NCBI RefSeq assembly: GCF_018446385.1
Contig: NC_055996.1
Span: 16,541,317-16,605,316, forward strand
Length of the DNA stretch: 64,000 nucleotides
Origin: Zingiber officinale
Lineage: Eukaryota > Streptophyta > Magnoliopsida > Zingiberales > Zingiberaceae
Reading direction: 5' to 3'
The notes below the pieces were generated by a model, which was not told where the DNA came from, did not search any database, and was given only the letters and a program-made list of their open reading frames with translations. This document shows positions 23,719 to 34,850 of this stretch, in pieces. Every line of letters starts with the position of its first letter. Within the stretch, counting starts at the first letter, position 1. The translations under genes and the position numbers were made by a program.

Positions 23719-25131
23719 TCACGGAAATCGATGCAGACTTACCATTTGTTGCCAAGCTTGGAGACCAACCACATTCGCTAACCAACTCGGGAACTGTACC
23801 TTACGTATGTGGCCGGCCTCCAGGAGCTTCTCGACTTCCGCCCGTATGATGATGTTCTGCTCGACACTATAGTCTCGCTTCCTTTGCTTGATGGGACGAG
23901 CGTCCGGCCGGACGTGGAGCTCGTGCTGCGCGACGCTTGGCGAGATCCCTGGCAGGTCATGCGTTGCCCACGTGAAGACGTCGTGATTCTGCTGGAGGCA
24001 TTTGACCAACTCTTCCTTCTGTTCTTCTTCCAGATCGGACGCAATGAATGTGGTGGCCTCCGGTCGGCCTTCCCGAATCTGTACTTCCTCCTTTTCTTCA
24101 TAAACCAAAGTAAGAGGCTTTTCAGTTATAACGTTTACCTCAAGGTGCGGTGCTTTCCGAGCGGACTTTGCTTCGGTTCGGACCATCTCCACATAGCATC
24201 GCCGGGCCGCCAGCTGATCTCCCCAGACTTCTCCCACTCGATCTTCCACGGGGAATTTGATTTTTTGGCAAAAGGTTGAGACAACCACCCGGAACTCATT
24301 GAGGGTCGATCGTCCCAATATTACATTGTAGGCAGAGGGGGCATCGACCACGATGAAGTTAGTGGTCCGCGTCCTCCGTAGCGGCTCTTCTCCTAGTGAG
24401 ATAGCCAACTTGGTATGCCCAATCGGAAGGACTTCATTGCCAATGAACCCATATAATGGGGTCATCATTGGCAGTAGCTCGGCTCGGTCAATTTGAAGCT
24501 GGTCAAACGCCTTCTTGAAGATAATGTTGACCGAGCTGCCTGTATCAATAAATATGTGGTGAATAGTGTAGTTAGCTATTACCGCTCGGATGATGAGGGC
24601 ATCATCGTGGGGTACTTCCACTCCCTCAAGGTCCTCGGGACCAAAGCTGATCTCGGATCCGGATGCCCGTTCTTGGCTGCAGCTAACCGCGTGGATCCTG
24701 AGTTGTCGGGCATGTGACTTTCTGGCCCGATTCGAGTCACCGCCCGTCGATCCACCGGCGATGATGTTGATCTCGCCCCAAGATGCATTGCTTCTATTTT
24801 CCTCCTCCCGAGCGGATGGTCTCACTCGCTCCAGTGAGGCTCGGGGGTTGGCCCTTGGCTGGTGATGTTGCTGCTGCTCGGGTGAACGCCTAGCCATTTG
24901 TCGTTCGGCGTTCTGATGATGAGCTCGCCTGTCCAATGAAGGTGATCGGTGGCGATAGTTCCTTGCCTCAGGTTGGCTGACCGGGGGGAGACTCCGGCAG
25001 TCTCGAGTGTTATGAGTGGCTGATTGATGGATTCTGCAAAACATGGGCGTCCATACCTTGCCTTTTTGTCTAGGTCGCTCGGCTGCAATGTGCTGAATGG
25101 CGGGCGACCTAGAATCTTGATGTGGCCTCAT
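23719..25131 (-). pseudogene. Tat element protease and start of reverse transcriptase
   Basis: A long open piece of 470 codons starts with a zinc-knuckle-like CRIHQSATHNTRDC. It holds an aspartic protease active site (IFIDTGSSVNIIF) with a typical downstream YNVILGRSTLNE, and runs into the N-terminal edge of reverse transcriptase (FTWATHDLPGISPSVAQHEL, EAGHIRKVQFPSWLANVV). It is one of the best kept parts of this element. Confidence 0.88.
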
Positions 25132-25407
25132 CCCCTCGGCACGTGGTCCTCTCGGCGGTTGCTGGCTGGCGTGTGGTCTCCGTTCGATCGGGGCCGAAGG
25201 CTCGCCTGGTGCTTCCTTCTTTCAGACCGCCTACGCTTCCTCCACGTTAATATACTCACTTGCTTTTTTCAGCATGTCATCGTAGTCACGAGGCGGCTTC
25301 CTGATGAGCGAGCGAAAGAAGTCCCCGTCGACTAAGCCTTGTGTGAAAGCATGCATCATTATCTCGGACGAGACCGCGGGGATGTCCATAGCTGCTTGGT
25401 TGAAGCG

Positions 25408-26061
25408 TTAGATGTAGGCTCGGAGAGTTTCTCTTGGCCCTTGCTTCATGGAAAAGAGGTTGGCGCTGGTCTTCTGGTAGCATCGGCTGCTGGCAAAGTG
25501 ATGAAGGAATGCCATTCGGAAGTCTCTGAAGCTCTTAATTGATCTGTCCGGCAACCTCCGGAACCAGCGTTGTGCCGAACCGGACAATGTAGTAAGGAAG
25601 ACTCTGCATTTGACTTCGTTGGTGTATTGATGGAGAGTAGAAGCATTATCGAACTTACTGAGGTGGTCGTCCGGATCGGTTGTACCGTTATACTCTCCGA
25701 TCGATATGGGAGCGTAATGCTTTGGGAGAGGGTCTTGTAAGATCGCCTCGGAGAACTGGCGATTGACCCACTCGGTGGATAACTCAGCCCGCGGCGCCTT
25801 CTCCTTCCTGGCGTCCCGTACGGGCGCTTCATCAGACGATCCCTGGTTGGCTAGGTCTAGCTCCGAAGGAGTCTGGAACAGTGCCCAATGAAACGGAATA
25901 GGGGCAGACAGTGCGTCTCCTGGTGTGCCGGTCTGCCCCTTGTTCTGTGCCCATGTAGAGTATTGCTCCGGTCGGTCCTCCATCGCCGCTCGGCCACCAG
26001 AAACCGAGGTGGTCTGCCGCGCTATCCGCTCGGCTTGGGCCTTCTGCTGTTGCTCGACCAT
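25408..26061 (-). pseudogene. Tat element gag
   Basis: This is a retrotransposon gag core: LPKHYAPISIGEYNGTTDPD, HLSKFDNASTLHQYTNEVKC and VFLTTLSGSAQRWFRRLPD, with FRMAFLHHFASSR further on. The N-terminal part upstream is Gln/Arg-rich. It lies next to the primer site and right LTR, as gag should. It is a fossil. Confidence 0.88.
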
Positions 26062-26193
26062 CTTCGCAACTCACGCTGGGATGAGTGCGTCGAGCTCCTC
26101 GGGGGAGAGCGTTACCATGAGTTGGCATCCAGTTTCTTTCATCTTCTCGGCTCGGATTCAGGTGCGTTCCCACACATGACGCCAATTTGATCC

Positions 26194-27034
26194 TGTCCGA
26201 GTGCTGAGTCGATGAACGCTGGGTACATGGCGCTCCCGGTGATGACGTATAGACCTTCGACTGTTGTGAACCTCCGGCGAGAACCTGCAAGCACAAAATC
26301 GAGCCGGGAAGGAGTTCCCGACAACGGCTCTCCGACGCTCAAGTCAACTCTGGCGGAAAGAGAGAAAGACGAGAATGAAAATTGTAGCTACAGTAACGTA
26401 GAATGCATACCTCCGTCGAAGCCTGGGGTCCTTATATAGGGCTCCCAGGGGGATGCGTGCGCGTATCCCAAAGCATGCACGCTCCTCAAAGCATACCTGG
26501 AGTGACCATGTCAGAAAAGCATGTCTAACGCCATACTGCAATTGTCTAAGCAAATCCCTGACAGGACAGTGGAAGCTTTCCCCGTACGATTCTTTGTACG
26601 ACCCGGCCGTCGACCATGTTGCCCGTCGGCGGCAGCTGCCTTGAGGTCGATGTCACCCACTGCCCCTTTTGTCCTCTTCTACGTTGTTTGTCTATCACCG
26701 GGCCGAACGGGATGGCCGCTTAGGCCTCCCAACATCCGGTCAAGGGAGCGTGCCGGGCCAAGCGGGAAGGCCGCTCGACCGAACACTCGAACGGGCAACA
26801 CTGTTCAGCTTGGCGTTCAGCCAGGTGGACAGACCTCTTGGCAGACCAACTCCTCTTCTGAGCGTCGGCAACCCGACCTGCGGTTCGGTTCGGCTGCGTA
26901 CTGGTTCGGCTGCTAGGCCAAGTCTTGCCTCCTATCGGCAGGAACCATTGGCGGGCCCCCTGGACTTTGACTTCCCTGCCCACATGTCGTTGACCTCTAC
27001 CAATGTGGGCCCCCCTATCCTTATCACCGAATCA
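26194..27034 (-). repeat. Tat element 5' LTR
   Basis: It runs from TGTCCGAGTGCTGAG to CACCGAATCA. The minus-strand TATA box (CCCTATATAAGGAC, complement of about 26430-26443) matches that of the other LTR. It is followed on the minus strand by AAATTGGCGTC, a Gypsy-type primer site. Confidence 0.9.
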
Positions 27035-27570
27035 ACGACCACCATGACTGAGGGGGCACCCGTAAGTGATCATATCCTCAAGATGATGACTCATTTGAAT
27101 GAAATGGAAATCCTTGGAGCTGAATCGATGGGGAAACCCAAGTCAATATCATTCTCCAAACGCTACCCAAAAGTTTTAAGTAGTTCCGCCTGAACTACAA
27201 CATGAACAATAAAGATATATCTCATTCATTAGTTATTGAAACATATTTAGCGGTGTTATCTACCAGTACCTGGTGTGTAGATACAGGAGCCACTAATCAT
27301 GTCTGCAATTCATTACAGGGGTTCCAAGAAACCCGATGACGACATGAAGGGGAAATCACCGTCTATATGGGCAATACTACGAGAGTGGCGGTTGTTCCAG
27401 TGGGAGATGTTTATTTATCTTTTGATAGGAATAAAACATTGATTTTTGAGAAATTGTCTTTACGTACCATGTTTTAGAAATAACTTGATTTCAGTTTCTA
27501 AATTGTTTAGGGATGGATATTCTATTTCTTTTGATGACAAAGTAGTTGTCAAGAAAAATAGAGAGACTAT
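27035..27570 (+). pseudogene. Copia-B gag second block and protease
   Basis: The gag sequence resumes with MTEGAPVSDHILKMMTHLNEM directly after the Tat element. Downstream is the protease active-site motif WCVDTGATNHVCNSLQGF (about 27271-27324) and the start of the protease C-terminal half, before the next insertion at 27576. It is a fossil with several interruptions. Confidence 0.8.
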
Positions 27571-27789
27571 CTATTGTAATGACCCGCCTTCTACTACTAG
27601 ACTGTAAGGCCGATCGCTACAGTTATGCTGTGCTAACTATGCGGAAAACTGATCTAATTTAAATTTTTAGTTGCTAACTGATCACCATTCTTGGTTCTAC
27701 ATGTACTGGTGGATGTAATCTAAGGTATATCTAACATATACCACATCCCCTATGGTCAAAGAACTGAAATACATGTTTCCCGGCTGTTA

Positions 27790-28125
27790 TCAGGCCTCCC
27801 AATCGATCCGTTGATCGATTGGAATGTCGGATCGATCCAGGGATCGATTCAGCCGGTTACTGTACGCGTGACGTAGGTTGGATCGATCCAGTGATCGATC
27901 CAGCACGCTACTGTGCCCGGGACGATATTCTGGATCGATCGGCTGATCGATCCAGACTGACCAATCGATCCAGTGATCGATTCCCAAACCTTCTGTTCGC
28001 GACAGAAATTGCTGGATCGATCGGACGATCGATCCAGAAACCTACTGTTCGCGGAGCAACTTGCCCGATCGATCAGCTGATCGATTGGGACCCTCCAATC
28101 GATCCACCGATCGATTGGGGTTTCT
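27790..28125. repeat. Array of GATCGATC palindromes
   Basis: Seven or so units have the form (CT)GGATCGATC-N4-GATCGATCC(AG), each an inverted repeat with a 3-5 base gap, spaced at 40-60 bp inside the solo LTR. The small frames rich in DRSIDR over this stretch are shadows of the array. Confidence 0.9.
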
Positions 28126-29791
28126 GATTTTGCACTGAAACTCTAATTTCAGCACTGGTTCGTGCCAAAACCTCACACTACAACTATCTAATGCATGATA
28201 AACATTCCAATGACATAGGACTAGCAATCTAACTTGTTATAGTGCATGGTTCTTTAATTTCTAGCATTGAACAACTTAAAATGCATAAAAAGCAAATACT
28301 AAAAGTTCATGTTTCTAATTTGCTAAACTCTCCAAGGTCTTTTATTCTCGTTCCCGCCACACACACCATCCTTTGCATTGTCCTCCAGCTCCCTCTGCTA
28401 GTCCATCTTTCCTTTACCTTTATCTGCAGTATAAGGAAAAATAGTATCTGTAAGCTTAAAGCTTAGTAAGAAACTATCTACCTCACAAAAACATGCAAGC
28501 GATGCAAATATGCTTTACAAATCATGTTATTTGAAAACATGCATTGAACTTATTAAAGCATGGCATACTGAAACATGGTATAAACACTGAAACATGGCAT
28601 GCATCATAAACTAGGCATATAATCATATCATAGTATCAACTAGAATAAACTATGCTGAAAACCGAACTGAAACTGAAACTATACTTGAGCTAAACTAGTG
28701 CTGTTCTGATGCTATAGTCACATATCTGAATAAATTTTGAAAGCTAATAGATATAAGTGAAAATACATAATCATGCTGTTTGAGCCCGACAACTGTACTT
28801 GCTGTGCGCGCATCCCTAACTAGACCCGAGTTTGCAAGTCCTGAATTTAGTAGGGTTAGTTAGGTTATCTAAACCTAGGGACGACTGTGGGAGTCCAACC
28901 CAATGGATATCTGATCCAGTACAGTGCCACTGAAAATAAAATACTGAATATAGCTAACTGTTTTAACTTGCTGTTTCTAGGTTATCTGAACCTAGAGCTA
29001 GGTTATCTAAACCTAGAGGCGACTATGGGAGCCCACCCATTGGACCGTAGTCCATGTAAGCTAAAATAAACTGATTTGCTGTTTTAAACGCTTCTAATAC
29101 ATTTAACTGAGCTATTAAAATGCCTAAGTTGCATCTTTTTACTGATCTAGTTACTTTGTCGAACACCTAGTGTGCCCCAACTCTCCTCTTTATTAGGGAG
29201 ATCACCTTTAGGCACCCGACAACGTCTACAACCCCAAACTGAAGAGGGTAAACGTGTCCGGCCCATCTAAAGGCGCTCAACTAAATCCCTAAACCTGCGA
29301 GGAGGGTTAAAACACCCTATATGTCGACAAAACCTGCATAAAACTAAACTAATACACAGACAATCCAAATGGAGCTATTATACTGCAGGTGAGGGGTTTC
29401 TTACCTCCTGTTCGTAATTTCTTACGATTCTATTCATTAGAATTCCGGTGGAGATGATCTTCTCGACGATCCGCTCGCGTCTTCGCGTTCCTCTCGCGGA
29501 GAAGAACCTTTTTCGTGTTGGAGTCGTCGCCGGAAGATGATCCGAGAGCCCTTGGGGCTTGGGCGCCGAGAGAGGAGGAGGAAGAGGAAGGTGTCGGCGT
29601 GAGGCTTTGGAGAGGAAGGGTTTTGCTGAACCAATAAAAGAAATAACCCAAACCCCACTTAAACCTTCTATTTATATTAAGTGGTAATTCCGGCCCAACT
29701 CTAATATAAATTAAATCGTCTCCCTTTCCTTTCAGCACGGCCCTGCTGGGTTCACCGGCTACTAGCATTATCCCTTACACCATAGATCTCG
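28126..29791. other. Remainder of the solo LTR
   Basis: No gene is present. It contains two copies of a segment with CTAGGTTATCT-N-AACCTAG and GACTATGGGAG at about 28858-29035. The frames at 29430-29768 are shadows in the LTR. Confidence 0.6.
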
Positions 29792-29802
29792 GGTTCGATT
29801 CC
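29792..29802 (+). other. Pol III B-box-like motif in the solo LTR
   Basis: GGTTCGATTCC fits the tRNA B-box consensus exactly (GGTTCGANNCC) and sits in a short stem, CGGG-N-CCCG, like a T-arm. There is no full tRNA fold or clear A-box beside it. Confidence 0.4.
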
Positions 29803-29935
29803 CGCCTAAGCTATTTTATTCTTTTAATTATTTTTGCTACTTCCGCTACTCGGAAAATTCCGGAAAAATATCTAAAAATTCCAGAAAAATAACTGAATAA
29901 TTCTAATGCAAGTTTGGGAATTTTCGGGCGTTACA

Positions 29936-31021
29936 TCTATTCTGGTACGTTGGTTGACAATTTGTACACTCTTAATCCAATAACTCCCATGATGCAACAA
30001 ATGGAAATTAATAACACATCTTCTAAATCTAATAAGAGAAAGCAACCTTCAAAAATGAACCAAACATATCTTTGGCATCTAAGGCTAGGTCATATTAACT
30101 TGAGTAGGATTCAAAGGTTAATAGCCGATGAATCTTTGGGTTCATTGGTAGTGGAAAACTTTTCAACCTGCGAATCTTGCTTGGAAGGAAAAATGACCAA
30201 AAGGCCTTTTAAGGCAAACGGGTATAGAGCCAAAGAAGTGTTGGAATTGGTTCATTCTGATTTATGTGGACCTATGACTATCCAGGCGAGAGGTGGTTTT
30301 GAATATTTTGTCTCTTTTATAGATGACTATTTGATATATGGGTACGTTTACTTGATGTGCCACAAGTCTGAGTGCTTTGATAAGTTCAAAGAGTACAAGG
30401 CTGATGTGGAGAAATGTTAGGGTAAAAGTATTAAGACACTACGGTCTGATCGTGATGGAGAGTACCTCTTAGGAGAGTTTAGGAATTATTTATCAGAGGT
30501 CAGGATTCAATCCCAATTGTCTGCACCTGGTACACCACAACAGAATAGTGTGGCGGAACGAAGGAATAGGACTCTTATGGAAATGGTTAGATCAATGATG
30601 AGTTATTCAGAATTACCAAATTCATTTTGGGGATATGCTCTGGAAATGGCGGCGTACATTCTGAACTTGGTACCTTCTAAGTCAGTACCCTCTACTCCCA
30701 TAGAATTATGGAATTGGCGTAACCTAGTTTAAAACATATTCAGATTTGGGGTAGGCCAGCACATCTGTTGAAGGGAGACGCTGATAAGTTGGAATCACGT
30801 ACAGAAGTTCGCTTGTTCGTGGGATATCCTAAAGGAACGAAAAGTGGTTTGTTTTATAGTCCTAAAGATCAGAAGGTCATTGTTAGCACCAATGTCCGAT
30901 TTTTAGAAGAGGATTATGTAATGAACCACAAGCCCATGAGTAAAATTATTCTTGAGGAAATAAGAGAGGACATGTCTAATTTAGTATCAACGGTACAAGA
31001 TGAGATACCATAAGTAACTGC
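29936..31021 (+). pseudogene. Copia-B integrase
   Basis: The pre-integrase motif (TYLWHLRLGHINLSRIQRL, CESCLEGKMTKRPF) is followed by the core (ELVHSDLCGPMTIQARGG, FVSFIDDY). Further pieces at 30517-30732 (GTPQQNSVAERRNRTLMEMV) and 30768-31013 (VRLFVGYPKGTKSGLFYSPK) continue it. It ends at 31021, where the gag-only element is inserted. It is broken in a few places. Confidence 0.88.
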
Positions 31022-32070
31022 TGTAGGATCGTTGTGGCCGGCTTAGAAGGGGGTTGGATATCCTGCAACAATAAAAAGAAAGACAACCCTTCCTCGAACT
31101 CTTTAAGCTAACACTTGCATAAATAAAGTAGAACAGTAAATTAAAAACATAAAGTAAGAGACAAGAGATTTACTTGGTTACAACCGATGTGGTTGTTAAT
31201 CCAAGGAAGATTAAGCACTAAAAACTCCTTCAGGCGGAGAAGTTTCTTACAACGTTGAAGCGCAGAAACAGAAGCATAACTACAACTCTAAAGCATACAA
31301 GCGTTGAAAATACAAGTAATGAGTTCGTTGAAAAGTTTCTAGACCAAGGCTATATTTATAGTCTTGGTCGGGGCGCCCCGAAGGGTTCCGAGCGCCCTGG
31401 GGGGATAAAACTTCATCCCCCAGCGTTCAGAACGCGTTAGACCGTTCTGGTCAAACATCCTGGTCCGGGCGCTCGGAGGGGTTCCGGGTGCCCCGGGCTG
31501 GTCTGGGCGCCCTGGACTGTTCAGGGCGCCCCAGACCCCCAAGTCAATAGATGTTGACTTTTCTCTGTCGGGACCTTTGCTCCGGTTCAGTCCGCCTCGG
31601 TCCGGGTCTTCTAATCCGGATCCGCTCACTTGGGTGATCTCTGTCATCCGGAAAAGGGCTCACCCGAACCCAACTTCCGGTCTTCTCGAGCAGTCTTCCG
31701 CTCCGGCTTCTCGTCCCTCGGAATCGCCACGTGTTTCCTTCTCGTCCACCAGCGTACTCATCCGCAGTCTTCGTCCCTCGGTCGCACCCCGTGCCGACCT
31801 TCTCGCTAGCTGTGTCTCTTGCTCCCCGAGCAATCTTCCGCTCCGGCTTTCGTCCCTCGGAACCACCGCACGCTTCCTTCTCGTCCACCGGGGTACTCTT
31901 TCGCAGCACCTCGTCCCTCGGACGCACCGCGTGTCGTCCTTCTCACTAGCTGCGTCTTCCGCTCGAGTACCTATGCTCCTAAGCTCTTGCACACTTAGAC
32001 ACAAGGTTAGAAACACACAGGACCTAACTTAACTTGTTGATCACACCAAAACAATCTTGGGGTTCCAACA
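31022..32070 (-). repeat. Gag-only element 3' LTR
   Basis: It starts TGTAGGATCGTTG and ends GGGGTTCCAACA. It contains a minus-strand TATA box (CTATAAATATAGCC, complement of about 31348-31361) directly downstream of a GC-rich cluster of GGGCGCCC-like palindromes (31368-31540). Several overlapping short frames on both strands (31339-32032) are shadows and recur in the other LTR. Confidence 0.9.
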
Positions 32071-32600
32071 ATCTCCCCCTTTTTGATGTGATCAACCCAA
32101 GTTAAGCTAGGGTCAAAAATAGATATGAAAATTAAACAATTTATTTTTCAATAACATGCAACAAGATAGAAAAAATTAAATTTCAAAATTTTCAGTTTTC
32201 AATTTTCAATTTTCTACCTCCCCCTAGACTTATATTTTTTCTTCTCCCCATTTGATCACATAAAAAATTGGGGTTATAAAAAAAGTCTAAAGGTTGACAC
32301 TTAGAAAATTAAAAAAATCTATCTCAATGATTTTCTGGAAAATATTTCCAAGTCAAGGAAAAATTTCTAAGTCAATTCTAAGTTTTCTCCAAAAAAAATA
32401 TCTTTCTAAGCCCAAAACTTTATGCAAGAAAATTTAAGAAACTTGATAACATTAAAAGAAATTTTCTATGCATTTATTTAATTATATATTTTATTCTAAT
32501 GCTTTTATCAGAAAGTTTTAAATTTCTATTTTAATATATCATAACTTCTTAAATCACACTTTTTCAGATTTAAAGCAACAAATATTAAACATGCAACAAA

Positions 32601-33191
32601 TTATATCATGTTAATTTCTATTAATAGTTTGTCAAAATACTTTAATCGACAAGCTATTTCTTTTGACTTTATAGACTTTATTTCACAAAATTCTTTCGAT
32701 AACATAATTTGTAATTCAAAAGAATATTCGAAGAAAATTTTCGGCAATATTTCTAACTTGCAAAATTCTTTTATCAAAATATTTTGTAATTTGTAAGAAT
32801 CTTTCGTTGAAACATTTTGCAATTCAAAGAATTCTTTTGATAATATTTCTAATTTGCATAATTCTCTCAAAAAAATGTTTTGTAATTCACAAAAGTCTTT
32901 CAGCAAAATTTCTAATTTACAAAATTCTTTTATCAAAATATTTTGTAATTCATAAGAATTTTTCGTCGAAACATTTTGCAATTCGAAGAATTCTTTTGAT
33001 AATATTTCTAATTTGTATAATTCTCTCGAAAAAATGTTTTGTAATTCACAAAAGTCTTTCTGCAAAATTTCTAACTTGCAAAATTCTTTTGTCAAAATAT
33101 TTTGTAATTTGCAAAATTCTTTCAAAATGATTGGTAACCCAAAACACTCTTTCGATAATTCAATTTTTAAATCGCAAAAATCTTCAGGCAA
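32601..33191 (-). pseudogene. Repeat-rich coiled-coil frame of the gag-only element
   Basis: The 196-codon open frame is built of alternating 10- and 11-residue units such as KEFCKLEILL, KDFCELQNIFL and KEFFELQNVST. Five units form a 53-residue block (159 bp) that is tandemly repeated about twice, at about 32792-32951 and 32952-33110, with partial copies on either side. Phe, Leu and Ile recur at fixed spacing and charged residues fill the rest, which suggests a long helical rod of hendecad type. It follows the gag-like frame on the same strand. I know no named family. Confidence 0.7.
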
Positions 33192-33245
33192 CTTTTCTAT
33201 TGAATTAACTAGTTGTTCAGAGGGTGGAGGCCATACCTTACTTAC

Positions 33246-33677
33246 CTAGTCGGCCGTTGGTTCTCCCCCTGTTGAATCACTTGCTTCCGAAGACTCTCCC
33301 CCATCATCGATGCTCATCTGGGATGGACTTTCTGTGGCTTTGGGATGGACTTCGGTTGTTTGGCCAGTTTCTTTATTCTTGGACTCTTCTGGCGATGAAT
33401 CGGTGTTGGATTCAACTTTGACTTGTTCTTCGTAGAGTTTTAAGAATTTTTCCCAAAGTTCTTTTGCGCTTTTATATTTGCCAACTCTACTGAGATCTTC
33501 ATCTGGTATTACGGTTAAAATGTGAAATTCTGCCCGACCGTTTGCCATTGACTCGTCACATTGCTTCTTGTTCCAGAGGCGTAGATCGAGTTTTTCTCCA
33601 TTCGTTGTCTTTGGTGCTTCATAACCACATTTCAATATTAAATAAATACCAAAATCTAAATTCAAATATACCTCCAT
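33246..33677 (-). pseudogene. Gag-like frame of the gag-only element
   Basis: A 143-codon open frame carries the hallmarks of the Copia/Sirevirus gag core (KLDLRLWNKKQCDESMANG, then SAKELWEKFLKLYEEQ). It then has an acidic Ser/Glu/Thr-rich tail. No zinc knuckle is visible. It lies just downstream of the primer site, where gag is expected. Confidence 0.78.
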
Positions 33678-33799
33678 TTGTTGCTTCCAGGAAGAAAACT
33701 CCCCCTAGAATGCTGGTGGGTAGTCGCTAGCTCCGACCATTGTTTTGTTGCTTCAGATGGCGGTTAGTCCTTCTGAGGCGTCTCGGCTCTGATACCACT

Positions 33800-34850
33800 T
33801 GTAGGACCGTTGCGGCCGGCTTAGAAGGAGGTTGGATATCCTGCAACAATAAAAAGAAAGACAACCCTTTCTCGAACTCTTTAAGCTAACACTTGCATAA
33901 ATAAAGTAGAACAGTAAATTAAAAACATAAAGTAAGAGACAAGAGATTTACTTGGTTACAACCGATGTGGTTGTTAATCCAAGGAAGATTAAGCACTAAA
34001 AACTCCTTCAGGCGGAGAAACCTCTTACAACGTTGAAGCGTAGAAACAGAAGCTTAACTACAACTCTAAAGCATACAAGCGTTGGAAATACAAGTAATGA
34101 GTTCGTTGAGAAGCTTCTGGACCAAAGCTATATTTATAGCCTTGGTCGGGGCACCCCGAAAGGTTTCGAGCGCCCTCGGGGGGATAAAACTTCATCCCCC
34201 AGCATTCAAAACGCGTTAGACGCGTTCTAGTCAAACATCCTGGTTCGGGCGCCCGGAGGGGTTCCGGGCGCCCGGAGGGGTTCCGGGCGCCCTGGGCTGG
34301 TCCAGGCGCCCCGGACCCCCAAGTCAACAGATGTTGACTTTTCTCCGTCGGGACCTTTGCTCTGATTCGGTCCGCCTCGGTTCGGGTCTTCTACTCTGGA
34401 TCCGCTCACTTGGGTGATCTTTGTCATCCGGAAAAGGGCTCACCCGAACCCAACTTCCGGTCTTCTCGAGCAGCCTTCCGCTCCGGCTTCTCGTCCCTCG
34501 GAATCGCCGCGTGTTTCCTTCTCGTCCACCAGCGTACTCATCCGCAGTCTTCATCCCTCGGTCACACCCCGTGCCGACCTTCTCGCTAGCTGCATCTCTT
34601 ACTCCCCGAGCAATCTTCCGCTCCGGCTTTCGTCCCTCGGAACCACCGCACGCTTCCTTCTCGTCCACCGGGGTACTCTTCCGCAGCACCTCGTCCCTCG
34701 GACGAACTGCGTGCCATCCTTCTCGCTAGTTGCGTCTTCCGCTTGAGTACTTGTGCTCCTAAGCTCCTGCACACTTAGACACAAGGTTAGAAACACACAG
34801 GACCTAACTTAACTTGTTGATCATACCAAAATAACCTTAGGGTTCCAACA
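33800..34850 (-). repeat. Gag-only element 5' LTR
   Basis: It matches 31022-32070 over its full length (TGTAGGACCGTTG to GGGTTCCAACA). It has one extra copy of the GGGGTTCCGGGCGCCCGGAG unit in the palindrome cluster (34240-34300). Confidence 0.9.

Larger units (their letters stand above)
16502..27034 (-). mobile_element. Ty3/Gypsy element of the Tat lineage, minus strand, inserted in Copia-B gag
   Basis: Its LTRs are 16502-17340 and 26194-27034 (about 840 bp each). The flanking five bases ATGAC and ACGAC are a slightly decayed target duplication. In minus order come a primer site next to the right LTR (ATTGGCGTC, complement of about 26178-26186), gag, protease, reverse transcriptase, RNase H, a second archaeal-type RNase H, integrase, a 64-bp tandem repeat, an oppositely oriented extra gene, and a purine tract beside the left LTR (TTGAGGGGAAGG). 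The second RNase H and the antisense gene mark the Tat lineage. It is structurally complete but its coding regions are broken by several interruptions. By eye the LTRs differ by a few percent, so it is a fairly young insertion. Confidence 0.92.
27576..29935 (-). mobile_element. Chromovirus-type solo LTR (Ty3/Gypsy, Tekay-like), 2.36 kb
   Basis: It runs from TGTAATGACCCGCC to GGGCGTTACA, with a perfect TCTAT duplication on both sides (27571-27575 and 29936-29940). On the minus strand it begins TGTAACGCCCGAAAA and ends GGCGGGTCATTACA, the usual termini of Tekay-type chromovirus LTRs. A minus-strand TATA box (AATATAAATAGAAGG, complement of about 29665-29680) fits. It has no primer site, internal region or coding frame, so it is a solo LTR. 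It sits in Copia-B protease. Confidence 0.85.
31022..34850 (-). mobile_element. Non-autonomous gag-only LTR element (TR-GAG type, Sirevirus-like), minus strand
   Basis: Its LTRs are 31022-32070 and 33800-34850, with a perfect ACTGC target duplication (31017-31021 and 34851-34855). A minus-strand primer site (TGGTATCAGAGC, complement of about 33786-33797) adjoins the right LTR. A polypurine tract (AAAAAGGGGGAGATTG, complement of about 32069-32084) adjoins the left. The internal region is only 1.7 kb and holds a gag-like frame and a repeat-rich coiled-coil frame, with no pol. LTRs differ by a few percent by eye, so it is young. It looks structurally whole for its type, and must have borrowed pol functions from a relative. 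The Sirevirus-like purine tract and primer suggest the partner family. Confidence 0.88.

Noticed and set aside
27790-28125. Possible CRISPR-like array of GATCGATC repeats
   Set aside because: Units are palindromes with tiny gaps and irregular spacing inside a plant LTR. There are no unique spacers of constant length and no cas genes.
31339-32032. Several Arg/Ser/Pro-rich frames on both strands
   Set aside because: GC-rich LTR of the gag-only element; the same shadows recur at 34058-34796.
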